DNA of 6,317 nucleotides from Bacillota bacterium (GTDB lineage: Bacteria > Bacillota > Clostridia > Lachnospirales > Lachnospiraceae). Where the stretch lies: NCBI GenBank assembly GCA_009177215.1, contig WFLY01000282.1, positions 1 through 6,317 of the forward strand. The letters are read 5' to 3'. Each line of letters starts with the position of its first letter. Within the stretch, counting starts at the first letter, position 1. The notes beneath the pieces are model-generated. The model was not told where the DNA came from. It saw only the letters and a list, made by a program, of their open reading frames with translations, and did no database searches. Both the position numbers and the translations under genes were made by a program. Below, in pieces: positions 6,112-6,317 of the stretch.

Positions 6112-6142
6112 GTTTTACAACATTACGCAGCGTCACAAGCAA
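6112..6142 (-). promoter_or_regulatory. MerR-type promoter/operator of the transporter operon
   Basis: Read on the minus strand, TTGCTT (6142-6137) and TAAAAC (6117-6112) are separated by 19 bp, the over-long spacing typical of promoters activated by MerR proteins. The spacer contains the dyad TGACGC-T-GCGTAA (6135-6123). Transcription would begin near 6105, just before the AAGGAGGTG ribosome site (6103-6095). Both elements are weak, which suits an activator-dependent promoter. Confidence 0.65.
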
Positions 6143-6154
6143 TAGGTTACGCAG
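6123..6154. repeat. Direct repeat TTACGCAG, two copies around the MerR promoter
   Basis: TTACGCAG occurs at 6123-6130, inside the operator dyad, and again at 6147-6154, just upstream of the -35 on the minus strand, 24 bp apart. The second copy may be an additional half-site for the regulator. Confidence 0.5.
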
Positions 6155-6177
6155 GGGGATTTTTTTAATAGATTGAT

Positions 6178-6206
6178 ACTCTATCATTTTTGTTTATAAA
6201 AGTCAA
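6178..6206 (-). promoter_or_regulatory. Upstream housekeeping-type promoter candidate of the MerR operon
   Basis: On the minus strand TTGACT (6206-6201, five of six) is followed after 17 bp by TAGAGT (6183-6178, four of six), with TGA just before it as an extended -10. It would start near 6171 and give an 84-base leader that passes through the MerR operator, so a bound regulator could act as a roadblock. Confidence 0.45.
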
Positions 6207-6225
6207 TGTACATTCAAAGAATGTA
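6205..6225. repeat. Overlapping palindromes built from three AATGTA half-sites
   Basis: AATGTACATT (6205-6214) is a perfect palindrome, and TACATTC-AAA-GAATGTA (6209-6225) is a perfect 7-bp inverted repeat overlapping it. The cluster touches the -35 of the upstream promoter candidate, where a repressor or activator could bind. No protein is assigned. Confidence 0.45.
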
Positions 6226-6266
6226 ATTAGCTTTGCTTTAAATATATAGACTGAATAGCTTGTTGG

Positions 6267-6317
6267 TTATTTTTCAATCATTAATTTATGCCATAAATCC
6301 CTATATGGAATCGCAGA
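6267..6317 (-). CDS. Possible C-terminal end or remnant of a minus-strand gene entering from the right
   Basis: The minus-strand frame from the right edge reads SAIPYRDLWHKLMIEK and then TAA. The pattern (I-x-Y-x-x-LW-x-x-L-x-x-x) resembles the first residues of small XRE/Cro-type repressors rather than a protein end, so this may be a truncated remnant. Only 16 residues are visible, and an open frame this short can arise by chance. Confidence 0.25.
   Translation of the reverse strand, partial: SAIPYRDLWHKLMIEK

Noticed and set aside
6160..6166. Run of seven T as a plus-strand terminator
   Set aside because: There is no stable hairpin directly before it and no plus-strand gene that would need to be terminated there.
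6173..6200. Plus-strand promoter TTGATA-16 bp-TATAAA
   Set aside because: No supported plus-strand gene follows within the window, and the same bases are better explained as the minus-strand promoter of the MerR operon.

Overview
The window looks like a piece of a low-to-mid-GC Firmicutes chromosome or integrated element, most likely a clostridial (Lachnospiraceae-type) bacterium. The evidence is strong AGGAGG-type ribosome binding sites, a TTG start codon, Gram-positive LexA boxes (GAAC-N4-GTTY), and proteins whose closest recognisable relatives are Firmicutes families. The assignment is from sequence character only; no database search was possible.

Layout: (1) Positions 2-895 (+) hold the 3' part of an AT-rich gene of unknown function whose start lies outside the window. 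(2) Positions 1026-3460 (+) form a DNA-damage cassette: an SRAP-family (YedK/HMCES-like) abasic-site protein, a Y-family DNA polymerase (Pol IV/DinB type), and a small unrecognised protein of 103 residues. The polymerase has its own promoter with two identical LexA boxes, one between the -35 and -10 and one covering the end of the Shine-Dalgarno and the TTG start codon. Both the polymerase (QLQLF) and the SRAP protein (QINLF, its last five residues) carry a motif that looks like a beta-sliding-clamp docking peptide. (3) Positions 3467-6087 (-) form a tightly packed convergent operon, read right to left: a MerR-type regulator with two membrane helices and a C-terminal zinc ribbon, a 67-residue PLDc_N/YxlE-like membrane protein, an ABC-2 ATPase (YxlF-like) and an ABC-2 permease (YxlG-like). 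It ends in a rho-independent terminator directly at the permease stop codon. The MerR gene is preceded by a characteristic MerR-type promoter (19-bp spacer containing a dyad) and a second, more ordinary promoter further upstream. (4) The right edge (6210-6317) has no complete gene, only a 16-residue C-terminal reading frame on the minus strand that recalls the beginning of an XRE-type repressor.

How the parts work together: the left module should be switched on by DNA damage through LexA and deal with abasic sites and blocked forks at the replication clamp. The right module resembles the transporter half of the Bacillus subtilis sigY operon (yxlE-yxlF-yxlG), but a membrane-anchored MerR regulator takes the place of the ECF sigma factor. 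It probably senses an envelope or membrane signal and exports, or protects against, an unknown compound. The two modules converge at the terminator near 3480 and show no functional link. I see no rRNA, tRNA, CRISPR array, transposase or integrase.
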